Shown piece after piece: positions 26,279 through 33,838 of a stretch of 33,838 nucleotides of DNA. A program made the position numbers and the translations under genes. The DNA is from an uncultured Pelagibacteraceae bacterium (GTDB lineage: Bacteria > Pseudomonadota > Alphaproteobacteria > Pelagibacterales > Pelagibacteraceae), in contig CACHAX010000011.1 of NCBI GenBank assembly GCA_902577875.1, forward strand, positions 1-33,838, written 5' to 3'. The notes below the pieces were generated by a model that searched no databases, was not told the origin of the DNA, and worked only from the letters and a program-made list of their open reading frames with translations. Position 1 is the stretch's first letter. Every line of letters begins with the position of its first letter.

Positions 26279-27328
26279 TTAATTTTGCAATGCTTTAAAT
26301 ACTTTAAACGCTTGATTGACTTCTTTAACATCATGGACTCTTAAAATTTGAACACCCTGTAAATAAGACTGAATGCAAGATGATATTGTTCCACCAAGTC
26401 TTTCTTTTGAGTCATTTTCTTTTGAAATTTCCTTTATAAATCTCTTTCTAGATAAGCCTAACATTATAGGAAGGCCTAAGGAATGAAAAATAGAAATTTT
26501 CTTTAACAGAGTAATATTATGTTTCAAATTTTTTCCAAATCCGATTCCAGGATCTAATATTATGTTGCTATGTTTAATACCTTTTGTTCTAAGATATTTT
26601 AATTTTGTTTCAAAGAAATCATAAATATCAAGCAATACATTTTTATAAGATGGTTTTATTTGCATATTTTTGGGTATACCTTTCATGTGATGTAAGACAA
26701 ACGATTTTTTTGTTTTATTTAAAAATTCAATTGTGTTTGGATCATAATTTAGTCCAGATACGTCATTTAAAAGGTCAATTTTAATTTTAGATGCTTTCTT
26801 CATTACAAAACTTTTTCTTGTATCCAATGATACAAAACATTTTTTACTTTTTAGAAACTTTAAGACTAATTTAATTCTATCCCATTCTTTAATAGGATTA
26901 ATATCACTTGATCCTGGTCTTGTGGACTCTCCACCTATATCGATTATTTTTGCTCCGCTTGATATTAGGTTATTAACATGATTTATAGCTAAGTGTTTCT
27001 TATTATATTTGCCACCATCTGAAAAACTATCTGGGGTTAAATTCAAAATACCCATTAAAATTGGCGTATCAGATAAATTTAATTTCTTTAAACTTTTCTT
27101 TTTTTTTATATTTTTTAAATCTCTAATAACTTTTTTTCTTAGATTGACTGGAAGTATATTAATATCTTTAACATTAATAATTTTGGTTTTTTTCCTATTA
27201 ATTATTTCTATTTTATCGAAAGAAATCTCTGTACATCCGTTGAGAGGGATCGATTTTTTTATTTTAATATTTTTTTTTGAAACTGTCCCATAATAAAAAT
27301 TACACGCTCTAGTGTAATATTTGTTCAT
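26279..27328 (-). CDS. folP: Dihydropteroate synthase
   Basis: The 349-residue protein has the DHPS core from about residue 88. MGILNLTPDSFSDGG (92-106) binds the pterin, IIDIGGESTRPGS (128-140) follows, and ILDPGIGFGKN and a GLSRKRF-type block complete the TIM barrel. It joins 4-aminobenzoate to dihydropterin pyrophosphate in folate synthesis. The ~85-residue N-terminal part (NKYYTRACNFYYG...) is longer than in E. coli, but I recall similar YY-containing extensions in other Alphaproteobacteria, so it is probably real. It lies 6 bases from ftsH. Confidence 0.95.
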   Translation of the reverse strand: MNKYYTRACNFYYGTVSKKNIKIKKSIPLNGCTEISFDKIEIINRKKTKIINVKDINILPVNLRKKVIRDLKNIKKKKSLKKLNLSDTPILMGILNLTPDSFSDGGKYNKKHLAINHVNNLISSGAKIIDIGGESTRPGSSDINPIKEWDRIKLVLKFLKSKKCFVSLDTRKSFVMKKASKIKIDLLNDVSGLNYDPNTIEFLNKTKKSFVLHHMKGIPKNMQIKPSYKNVLLDIYDFFETKLKYLRTKGIKHSNIILDPGIGFGKNLKHNITLLKKISIFHSLGLPIMLGLSRKRFIKEISKENDSKERLGGTISSCIQSYLQGVQILRVHDVKEVNQAFKVFKALQN

Positions 27329-27334
27329 TAGTGC

Positions 27335-29227
27335 TTAGTGCACAATCTTCGGTTTTAAGCCCATTGACCCTAGTGCTGAGCTTTGATCATCATCTTCAAC
27401 TTTTAGATCCTCTTTGTTTTTTGGATATATATTTTTATTTATCAAATCCTCAATTTCTGCACCTGTCAAAGTTTCATAAGTAAGTAAAGCTTTTGCCAAT
27501 TTATGCAGATCATCAATTTTTTCAGTCAATACTTTTCTTGCTCTTTCATATCCCATATCAACAAATTTTCTAATTTCACTATCAACTTTTCTTGCTGTTT
27601 CTTCTGACATATTTTGTTGTCTAGCTACAGATCTTCCTAAAAATACTTCTTCCTCGTTTTCACCATAAGCAACTGGTCCCATTTCTTTGCTTAATCCAGC
27701 TCTCATAACCATAGCCCTAGCTCTTTTTGTTGCTTGTTCAATATCGCTTGCCGCTCCTGTAGTTACTTTATCATCGCCAAAGATTATCTCTTCCGCAACT
27801 CTTCCACCCATAGCAATTGCCATTTGTGCATGAAGTTGTTCTCTTGTTTGAGAAACTTCATCTCTTTCAGGTAATTGCATAACCATTCCTAAAGCTCTTC
27901 CTCTTGGTATTATTGTTGCTTTATGTATAGGATAAGCAGCTTTTTCATTAATTGTTACAATTGCATGACCCGCTTCATGATAAGCAGTTAATTTTTTCTC
28001 CTCTTCTGACATTACCATAGATCTTCTTTCAGATCCCATCATTACTTTATCTTTAGCCTCTTCAAATTCTTGATATGTTACAATCCTTTTATTTTTTCTC
28101 GCAGCTAGCAATGCAGCTTCGTTTACAAGGTTTGCTAAATCAGCTCCAGAGAATCCAGGTGTTCCTCTTGCAACTGTTCTTAAATTAACATCAGGTGCCA
28201 TTGATATTTTTTTTGCGTGCACTTTTAAAATTTTTTCTCTGCCAATTAGATCTGGGTTAGAAACCACAACTTGTCTATCGAATCTTCCAGGTCTTAAAAG
28301 AGCTGGGTCTAATACATCTGGTCTATTAGTAGCAGCAATAATTATTACACCTTCATTAGTATCGAAACCATCCATCTCAACTAATAACTGATTAAGTGTT
28401 TGCTCTCTTTCGTCATTTCCTCCACCAAGACCTGCTCCTCTACTTCTTCCCACCGCATCAATCTCATCAATAAATATGATACATGGCGAATGTTTTTTTC
28501 CTTGTTCAAACATGTCTCTTACTCTTGAAGCTCCAACACCAACAAACATTTCAACGAAATCTGATCCAGAAATAGTGAAGAATGGTACTCCTGCTTCCCC
28601 AGCAATTGCTCTAGCTAATAATGTTTTACCAGTACCTGGGGGACCCACTAATAAGCAGCCTCTTGGAATTTTTCCACCTAATCTACTGAACTTCCTAGGA
28701 TCTTTTAAAAATTCTACAACTTCTTCTACTTCCTCTTTAGCCTCCTCAACACCAGCAACATCATTAAAGGTTACTTTTCCTTTTACTTCATTCATCATTT
28801 TTGCTTTAGATCTTCCAAAGCCCATTGCTCCACCTTTTCCACCTTGCATTTGTCTCATAAAGAAAATCCAAACGGCGATTAATAAAAGCATTGGGAACCA
28901 TGATAGGAGTATTCCTAACAATGAAGGCATTTTTTCTTCTAATGGACTTGCAGAAATGCTAACACCTTTATCACTTAGCTTCTGAATTAAGTTCGGATCT
29001 TCAGGTGCATAGGTAGTAAATTGATTTCCATTTGATAATACACCTTTTATATTTTTTCCTTGAATTTCAACTTTAACCACTCTTCCATTATCTACTTCGG
29101 TTAAGAATTCAGAGAAAATAATTTTATTTTTTTGGGAAATAGACCCTTGGGGATTTTTAAACATATTATAAAGCCCTATCGTCAAAATAACGATTATTCC
29201 CCACATAGCTAAGTTTTTAAAATTCAT
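27335..29227 (-). CDS. ftsH: ATP-dependent zinc metalloprotease FtsH
   Basis: The 630-residue membrane protease has two transmembrane segments (about 6-23 and 102-123) around a short periplasmic domain. The AAA+ module has Walker A GPPGTGKT (195-202), Walker [12 protein letters not shown] and the second region of homology ([20 protein letters not shown]). The zinc protease site is HEAGH (417-421). It forms a hexamer in the inner membrane that removes misfolded membrane proteins and short-lived regulators, including RpoH and LpxC in E. coli. It is followed by folP and glmM, with tilS upstream. Confidence 0.98.
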   Translation of the reverse strand: MNFKNLAMWGIIVILTIGLYNMFKNPQGSISQKNKIIFSEFLTEVDNGRVVKVEIQGKNIKGVLSNGNQFTTYAPEDPNLIQKLSDKGVSISASPLEEKMPSLLGILLSWFPMLLLIAVWIFFMRQMQGGKGGAMGFGRSKAKMMNEVKGKVTFNDVAGVEEAKEEVEEVVEFLKDPRKFSRLGGKIPRGCLLVGPPGTGKTLLARAIAGEAGVPFFTISGSDFVEMFVGVGASRVRDMFEQGKKHSPCIIFIDEIDAVGRSRGAGLGGGNDEREQTLNQLLVEMDGFDTNEGVIIIAATNRPDVLDPALLRPGRFDRQVVVSNPDLIGREKILKVHAKKISMAPDVNLRTVARGTPGFSGADLANLVNEAALLAARKNKRIVTYQEFEEAKDKVMMGSERRSMVMSEEEKKLTAYHEAGHAIVTINEKAAYPIHKATIIPRGRALGMVMQLPERDEVSQTREQLHAQMAIAMGGRVAEEIIFGDDKVTTGAASDIEQATKRARAMVMRAGLSKEMGPVAYGENEEEVFLGRSVARQQNMSEETARKVDSEIRKFVDMGYERARKVLTEKIDDLHKLAKALLTYETLTGAEIEDLINKNIYPKNKEDLKVEDDDQSSALGSMGLKPKIVH

Positions 29228-29295
29228 AAAGCATTAAGTTAAGAGTTATTAATAAATTAACAAGTGTCATTTTGATCATTTAACAAAAAAAATTA

Positions 29296-30345
29296 TCATT
29301 TTTCTGGGTAAATAATCACTGAATCTTTGATTTTTTCTATAATACATCCAGAAAGTGTCAATTTTACATTTTTGTTTGAAAACTTTATAGAATCTAAGAG
29401 ACTCAACACTTTTTTACCTCTTGGATAGTTTTTTTTCTTACTGATACGTTGTATTACTTGCATAAAACTTCTTAAAATAATTTCGTCCGGATTTTTAAAA
29501 AAAGATTGATTTAAAATAATTTTTTTTTCTTTTTCAAAGTATTTTGAGTTTTCAATAACATTTTTATCAACGAAAAATTCAATAACTTGATTACTTTTTG
29601 ATAAATTTTTTAAAGTTAAATAAAATTTATCAAAGTTTAAACCTTCTTTATCTAATTGTATTAAAATTTTTCTAATTCTGCTTCTTAAAAATTTATCATC
29701 ATTATTTGAAGGATCATCTATAAAAAAGCCAAATGTTTTTTTATTAATATTAATAAGTTCTTTTTTTGGAATAGACAAAAAAGGTCTGATAATCTTTATA
29801 TCATTATATTTACTCACATTTTTGTCAAAAGAAACAAGTCCTTTTAAACCAGAACCTCTGAGCAATCTTATAAAAAAATTTTCTATCACATCATTTTTAT
29901 GATGACCTAATAATAGATATCCAATATTATTCTTACTACATTCTTTATAGAATAACTCATATCTTAGGTCTCTTGCAGAAGATTGTATATTTTTAATAAT
30001 TTTAATATTTTTTTTTTTTAGAATTTTGCAATTAATACTGAAGTTTTCTTTAAGTTTAAACTTTAAATTTTTAGCTTCAAGAGATGATTCTGTTCTAAGA
30101 TTGTGATCAATTATTACTGGATATAATTTTACCTTGTGTTTCAACGCATAGCACTGAGAGAAAAATAAAATAGATAAGCTATCAATGCCACCCGATACTC
30201 CAACCATTAATTTTTTTTTAGCAACATCTAAAGAAGTAAGATTGTTTGAAAATACTTTATATAATTTTTTAACTTTGGGATCTTTTAATTTTGTTAAATA
30301 AAAATTACGAGTTTTCTTTGTTGCACTCAAACTTTTTCTCTTCAT
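29296..30345 (-). CDS. tilS: tRNA(Ile)-lysidine synthetase
   Basis: The PP-loop ATPase has SGGIDSLSI (residues 51-59 from the chosen start) and LLLGHHKNDVIENFFIRLLRGSGLKGL. It adds lysine to C34 of tRNA-Ile(CAU) so that it reads AUA, a codon that should be common in this AT-rich genome. I chose the ATG at 30345, giving 349 residues. An ATG further up (30405) would give 369 residues but overlap cpoB by 101 bases, which is implausible in a genome where same-strand overlaps are otherwise 1-14 bases. The chosen start still overlaps cpoB by 41 bases. The C-terminal part is short and divergent, as in many alphaproteobacterial TilS. Confidence 0.9.
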   Translation of the reverse strand: MKRKSLSATKKTRNFYLTKLKDPKVKKLYKVFSNNLTSLDVAKKKLMVGVSGGIDSLSILFFSQCYALKHKVKLYPVIIDHNLRTESSLEAKNLKFKLKENFSINCKILKKKNIKIIKNIQSSARDLRYELFYKECSKNNIGYLLLGHHKNDVIENFFIRLLRGSGLKGLVSFDKNVSKYNDIKIIRPFLSIPKKELININKKTFGFFIDDPSNNDDKFLRSRIRKILIQLDKEGLNFDKFYLTLKNLSKSNQVIEFFVDKNVIENSKYFEKEKKIILNQSFFKNPDEIILRSFMQVIQRISKKKNYPRGKKVLSLLDSIKFSNKNVKLTLSGCIIEKIKDSVIIYPEK

Positions 30346-31309
30346 ATTTCGCTTTTTGAAGAACTGATTGAGTGGCATTTGGATACTGTTTTTTAACACC
30401 AGCAATCATTAAGCAACCCTGATCTTTCTCTCCTATTTGAACTAAAGATACACCAAGCTTCAAAAGGTTAATAGGTGCTTTTTCACTCTTGGGATATTTT
30501 TGGTAACCCTCTAAATAGGCAGATGCTGCATCTGTGTAGAGCTGCCTTATTCTAAAAGTTTCTGCATACCAATACTGTGCGTTTCCAGAAAGATCATTAT
30601 CTGGATTTGTATCTACAAATTCTCTGAATGCTCTTTCTGCCATATTATAATCTCCCACTTTTAAAAAGCTAGTTGCAAATTCATATTGCTCTAAAGGAGA
30701 AGCATCAGGTAAAATTTTTTCCTCGTTTATAAAATTTTCTGTTAAAATTGTTTGTTTCGTTTCGATAGACTGTATTGCTTGTGTCTCATTTGTGTCTGTC
30801 ATGTCCTTATATGATATTGTACCTAAATCTTGAGGTTGGGATGTGCCTGGCATAATTTTTTTGCTGGCTTGATCGCTCTCTAGATTTTCATTTGTAATTA
30901 AGTTTTCCTGATTGTTATCGCTTTTTTGAACGAGGTTAGAATTGTTTTCTAAATCTTGAAATCTCAATTGATTATCTGCTTGTGTTTTAGACAATCTTGA
31001 CGATAATTTATCTACTTTAAAATTAATTTCTTCAAATTTGTTAGTCAAATTTTGAAACTGTTTTTCTATTTCAGACAACTTTAATAGATGTCTTGTCAAT
31101 ACATCTTCGGTTTCTTTGTCTGTTAAAGATTTTTCTCCACTAGATTTTTTTTGAAATGACTCTGAGTAAACTGCCCTTTCCAGGGTTCTAAGATCTTTTT
31201 GAATAATTTCTAAAATTTCTCTCATATTTAAGTCCTCAGAAGCTACATTAAAATTAATAAGTGAGGCAGAAAGTATAAATAAAAATATTTTAGCGAGCTT
31301 TTTAAACAT
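30305..31309 (-). CDS. cpoB: Tol-Pal system periplasmic protein CpoB (YbgF)
   Basis: The 334-residue secreted protein has a signal peptide (KIFLFILSASLINFNVAS, cut near 24) and a coiled-coil region (about 28-125, rich in Glu/Lys/Leu heptads). A low-complexity Asn/Gln/Thr linker follows. The C-terminal TPR domain begins near 206 (EQYEFATSFLKVGDYNMAERAFREF) and contains SGNAQYWYAE. CpoB links outer-membrane constriction by Tol-Pal to septal peptidoglycan synthesis. The tolA-tolB-pal-cpoB order is the standard one. A strong terminator separates it from pal, so it needs readthrough or its own very close promoter. Confidence 0.93.
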   Translation of the reverse strand: MFKKLAKIFLFILSASLINFNVASEDLNMREILEIIQKDLRTLERAVYSESFQKKSSGEKSLTDKETEDVLTRHLLKLSEIEKQFQNLTNKFEEINFKVDKLSSRLSKTQADNQLRFQDLENNSNLVQKSDNNQENLITNENLESDQASKKIMPGTSQPQDLGTISYKDMTDTNETQAIQSIETKQTILTENFINEEKILPDASPLEQYEFATSFLKVGDYNMAERAFREFVDTNPDNDLSGNAQYWYAETFRIRQLYTDAASAYLEGYQKYPKSEKAPINLLKLGVSLVQIGEKDQGCLMIAGVKKQYPNATQSVLQKAKYEEKKFECNKENS

Positions 31310-31337
31310 TAAATTATTTTTTAATTATAATGATGGC

Positions 31338-31381
31338 AAAAAAAAGACCCTGAAATTATATATAATAATCTTAGGGTCTTT
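31338..31381 (-). terminator. Rho-independent terminator downstream of pal
   Basis: On the - strand AAAGACCCT pairs with AGGGTCTTT in a perfect 9-base-pair stem (31373-31381 with 31343-31351). The loop is 21 bases and AT-rich. The stem runs into eight T residues (31345 down to 31338). It lies 19 bases after the pal stop and 29 bases before the cpoB start. Confidence 0.88.
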
Positions 31382-31399
31382 AAAATATTTCAAATAGCT

Positions 31400-31888
31400 T
31401 TAATTAGCTTTTACGGTTACAGATCTTCTGTTTTTCGACCAAGAAAGTGGGTTTGAACCTGAGTCAACAGGTCTTTCTTTTCCATAACTTATTACTGAAA
31501 TTCTGTCGGCAGATATTCCGTAAGTGATCAGATAATCTTTGGCAGCATTTGCTCTTCTTTCACCAAGTGCTAAGTTATACTCTCTAGTACCTCTTTCATC
31601 GGCATGACCTTCGACAACAACATTAATACTAGAATTTTCTCTTAACCAATTTGCCTGTTTTCTCAAGGTGTCTCTTGATTTAGTTGTTAAAATAGACTCG
31701 TTTGTTGCAAAAAATACTCTGTCTGGAACACCGTCAGCTAAATATTTAACAGTATCAGTACCTGTATATACATCACCTTGCATTTGGCCTTCCACTTTTG
31801 TAGTGGTTGTTTTGGTAGCACATGCTGATACGATTAAACTCAATAAAATAACTAGAAAAGTATTTCTAAATGATTTGGTAAAATTCAT
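31400..31888 (-). CDS. pal: Peptidoglycan-associated lipoprotein Pal
   Basis: The 162-residue protein has a lipoprotein signal with lipobox VSAC (Cys23), then a Thr/Lys linker. The OmpA-like peptidoglycan-binding domain has VFFATNESIL near 57, then VVVEGHADERGTREYNLALG and ERRANAAKDYL, and ends NRRSVTVK. Pal is anchored in the outer membrane, binds meso-diaminopimelate in peptidoglycan and contacts TolB and TolA to pull the outer membrane in during division. A perfect Shine-Dalgarno AAGGAG (31894-31899) lies 5 bases before the ATG. A 100-base gap after tolB and a terminator behind it suggest pal can form its own transcript. Confidence 0.97.
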   Translation of the reverse strand: MNFTKSFRNTFLVILLSLIVSACATKTTTTKVEGQMQGDVYTGTDTVKYLADGVPDRVFFATNESILTTKSRDTLRKQANWLRENSSINVVVEGHADERGTREYNLALGERRANAAKDYLITYGISADRISVISYGKERPVDSGSNPLSWSKNRRSVTVKAN

Positions 31889-31928
31889 TAATGCTCCTTA
31901 ATAATTTATTAGAACTTTTTCACAACTA

Positions 31929-31955
31929 ATTAGATGTTTCAAGCATAAAAATCAA
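31929..31955 (-). promoter_or_regulatory. Possible pal promoter
   Basis: TTGATT (31950-31955) and TCTAAT (31929-31934) on the - strand are 15 bases apart, about 40 bases before the pal ATG. The spacing is short of the ideal 17, so this is weak, but the 100-base gap between tolB and pal is unusual here and suggests a separate promoter. Confidence 0.25.
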
Positions 31956-31988
31956 CTTAATTTATGTTAAATATTAATAAAAAAAGCC

Positions 31989-33335
31989 CTAATTACTCAG
32001 TAAAGACGACCAAGATGGGTCAGATGCGTCCGTCTCTGTTTGAACTTGCCTTTCATTGTAACCTGTAAGATCAATAGACCAAAGCTTAGCGCTAAATCCT
32101 TCTCCTTTATCATTAGATTTAGTCTCTCTATAGAAAATTAATACTCTTCCGTTTGGAGACCAAGATGGAGCTTCTTGATAGTAATTTTCCGTCAACAACC
32201 TCTCTCCAGAACCATCTGTTCTCATAACTCCGATATAAAATTTGCCTTTATGTAGTTTAGTGAATGCAATCAGATCTCCTCTAGGGGACCATACAGGTGT
32301 GCCATATAAACCTTTTCCAAATGAAATTCTTTTCACATTCGAACCGTCAGCTTTCATCACATAGATTTGTTGAAAACCACTTCTATCAGAATTAAATGTT
32401 ATGAATTTATTATCTGGAGAGTATGATGGAGAAGTATCAATTGAAGGATGATTTGTAATTCTCTCTACAACTCTGTTTTCCAAATCCATTGTATAAATAT
32501 CTGAGTTACCATCTTTAGCAAAACTCATTATAATTTTTTTTCCATCTGGTGAAAATCGTGGAGCAAATGTCATCCCAGGAAAATCACCAACCACTTCCTG
32601 TGTACCAGTCTCAATATCTAGTAGATATACTCTAGGAAGATTTTTGAAATATGATAAATAAGTTACCATCTGACTTGTTGGGTTAAATCTAGGAGTTAAA
32701 ACTAATTCGTTTCCTAATGTTAAATATTTTGTATTAAAACCATCTTGATCCATAATGGCTAATTTCTTTACTCTTGCTGTCTTTGGTCCTTCCTCCGAAA
32801 CATAAATAATTCTGGTATCAAAATATCCTTTTTCTCCAGTTAATCTTTCATAAACTTTATCAGAAATAATATGCCCAACTCTTCTCCAATTACTTGGTAC
32901 TGTTGTAAATGCCAAAGCCATCATTTCTCTACCAGCTAAAATATCCCAGAGTCTAAATTCAACTTTTAATTTTTTGTTCTCAATCGTTACTTTTCCTGTA
33001 ATTAAAGCTTGTGCTTTAATAAGTGCCCAATCTTCAAACCTTGGTTTTAAATGTGCAATATCAGGCTTTTGTAAAAATGCTTCTTTACTAAGTGGATTAA
33101 ATAAACCTGAGGTTTTTAGATTATTTTCTACTACAGATGAAATTTCAGAACCAACATTTTCTACTTTTAATTCATTAATTGAATTTTTTTCTGAGTTATC
33201 GTCTTGAAATAACGGTGAGACTGCAATTGGCAAAGGATCTAAGTTACCTCTTGTTATATCAATTTCTATTAATGAATTTGCTTTTGTTATTAAAAACAAA
33301 AATACTAAAAAAGTTAAGTTAAATATTCTAATCAT
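31989..33335 (-). CDS. tolB: Tol-Pal system translocation protein TolB
   Basis: The 448-residue periplasmic protein has a signal peptide ([15 protein letters not shown], cut near 21) and an N-terminal alpha/beta domain (about 25-165). A six-bladed beta-propeller follows, with repeated [34 protein letters not shown] and [10 protein letters not shown] blades. TolB binds Pal and TolA and takes part in outer-membrane constriction. Its ATG overlaps the tolA stop by one base (TAATG). The ribosome site GGAGGA is made by the last two Gly codons of tolA, so the two are translationally coupled. Confidence 0.97.
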   Translation of the reverse strand: MIRIFNLTFLVFLFLITKANSLIEIDITRGNLDPLPIAVSPLFQDDNSEKNSINELKVENVGSEISSVVENNLKTSGLFNPLSKEAFLQKPDIAHLKPRFEDWALIKAQALITGKVTIENKKLKVEFRLWDILAGREMMALAFTTVPSNWRRVGHIISDKVYERLTGEKGYFDTRIIYVSEEGPKTARVKKLAIMDQDGFNTKYLTLGNELVLTPRFNPTSQMVTYLSYFKNLPRVYLLDIETGTQEVVGDFPGMTFAPRFSPDGKKIIMSFAKDGNSDIYTMDLENRVVERITNHPSIDTSPSYSPDNKFITFNSDRSGFQQIYVMKADGSNVKRISFGKGLYGTPVWSPRGDLIAFTKLHKGKFYIGVMRTDGSGERLLTENYYQEAPSWSPNGRVLIFYRETKSNDKGEGFSAKLWSIDLTGYNERQVQTETDASDPSWSSLLSN

Positions 33336-33838
33336 TATCCTCCAAGCATATCACGAGCATCAAAATTTAAAATCATATTTTTCCATCTTTCATAACCGCT
33401 TGTAGGAACTTTTAATGGATTACACAACTGAATAGCTCTTCTTACACTATCTGCTAACGTTCTAAATTTTTCCTTACCAGGTGTATTCATTTTTACGTGA
33501 TCTAGCATTTCAAGCTTTTCAATTGTTCCATCTGGTTTTAATTGGAGTTTAACTCTAACTAATAAATCTTCACTAAATGGCAAACCTATAGGCACACTCC
33601 AACATGTAAATATCTGAGCCTTTAAAGCATCCTCCTCACTTAATGTTAGCTTTGAATAGTCCATAGTTTCGTCAGTTGATTGAGAAATCTTATCAACTTC
33701 TTTTTTTGTTTCTGCTAAATTTTCTTTTTTTTTATCAATTAAAGCTGCAATTTCATTTAAATCCAATTTTTCTTTTTTTTCAAATTCAGATACTTGTTTA
33801 ACTTTTTTTTCATCCAAAATAGGTTTTTTAGTTTGAAC
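33335..33838 (-). CDS. tolA: TolA C-terminal part (5' end beyond window)
   Basis: The frame is open to the window edge, so the gene begins outside. A TTG at 33817 could be taken as a start but is more likely an internal codon. The visible 167 residues hold the end of a Lys/Glu-rich helical stalk (about the first 60) and then the TolA/TonB-like C-terminal domain: [39 protein letters not shown] and [15 protein letters not shown]. TolA is anchored in the inner membrane with TolQR and reaches across the periplasm to TolB and Pal. It is directly followed by tolB. Confidence 0.9.
   Translation of the reverse strand, partial: VQTKKPILDEKKVKQVSEFEKKEKLDLNEIAALIDKKKENLAETKKEVDKISQSTDETMDYSKLTLSEEDALKAQIFTCWSVPIGLPFSEDLLVRVKLQLKPDGTIEKLEMLDHVKMNTPGKEKFRTLADSVRRAIQLCNPLKVPTSGYERWKNMILNFDARDMLGG

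Noticed and set aside
28476-28985. 169-residue open frame antisense to ftsH
   Set aside because: It lies wholly inside the highly conserved AAA+ domain of ftsH, has no recognisable motif, and arises from the codon pattern of the real gene.
29228-29295. Sigma-32 heat-shock promoter before ftsH
   Set aside because: I looked for a CTTGAAA / CCCCAT-type pair in the 68-base gap and found only AT-rich sequence with no convincing match.
31970-31992. Terminator after tolB
   Set aside because: A run of seven T follows GGGC after the tolB stop, but there is no matching left arm for a stem, so it is not an intrinsic terminator.
1-33838. CRISPR array, riboswitch, rRNA or prophage genes
   Set aside because: No regularly spaced repeats, recognised aptamer, rRNA sequence or phage gene appeared on reading both strands.

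Overview
The window looks like a streamlined, very AT-rich marine alphaproteobacterium of the SAR11 (Pelagibacterales) type. I infer this from the A/T-biased codons and Lys/Asn/Ile-rich proteins, gene gaps of mostly 0 to 100 bases, many 1 to 4 base gene overlaps, and alphaproteobacterial gene families (IalB family, RpoH with an intact RpoH box, FolP with an N-terminal extension). I could not run database searches, so all names rest on reading motifs.

Layout. (1) 1-6669: the last 37 codons of glyS, then ppdK on the + strand. Facing them is a chimeric reading frame on the - strand whose first ~530 residues are the N-terminal part of GlyS and whose last ~200 are the C-terminal part of NadC. glyQ and an S49 peptidase gene follow. 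The two ends of one glyS gene thus lie on opposite strands around ppdK, which points to an inversion or, more likely, an inverted amplification/assembly chimera. (2) 6778-12539: isoprenoid and cofactor genes: a long-chain polyprenyl diphosphate synthase (ispB), pdxH, aroC, and the xseB-ispA-dxs operon. (3) 12560-17022: a Sua5-type tRNA threonylcarbamoylation gene, a two-gene ABC-2 exporter, tRNA-Arg(TCG), an RluD-type pseudouridine synthase and the heat-shock sigma factor rpoH. (4) 17024-22847: an accessory cell-surface locus. A two-partner secretion exoprotein (TpsA) carries a large ALK-like glycine-rich domain and a C-terminal Ig/cadherin-like domain. Its outer-membrane transporter (TpsB) is transcribed divergently. 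A small periplasmic IalB-family gene lies directly behind tpsA. (5) 22844-33838: a same-strand run of core genes (tolA-tolB-pal, cpoB, tilS, ftsH, folP, glmM, thiD, purA) covering envelope integrity, tRNA-Ile lysidinylation, membrane proteolysis, folate, cell-wall precursor, thiamine and purine synthesis.

Together the genes are mostly housekeeping. The strongest candidate for an undescribed system is the tpsA/tpsB/ialB-like locus inserted between rpoH and purA, with its (GGC)n-encoded polyglycine domain. The most striking structural anomaly is the split glyS. No CRISPR, prophage, insertion sequence or rRNA was seen. No stretch above 300 bases lacks a gene; the longest gap is the 197-base divergent tpsA/tpsB region.
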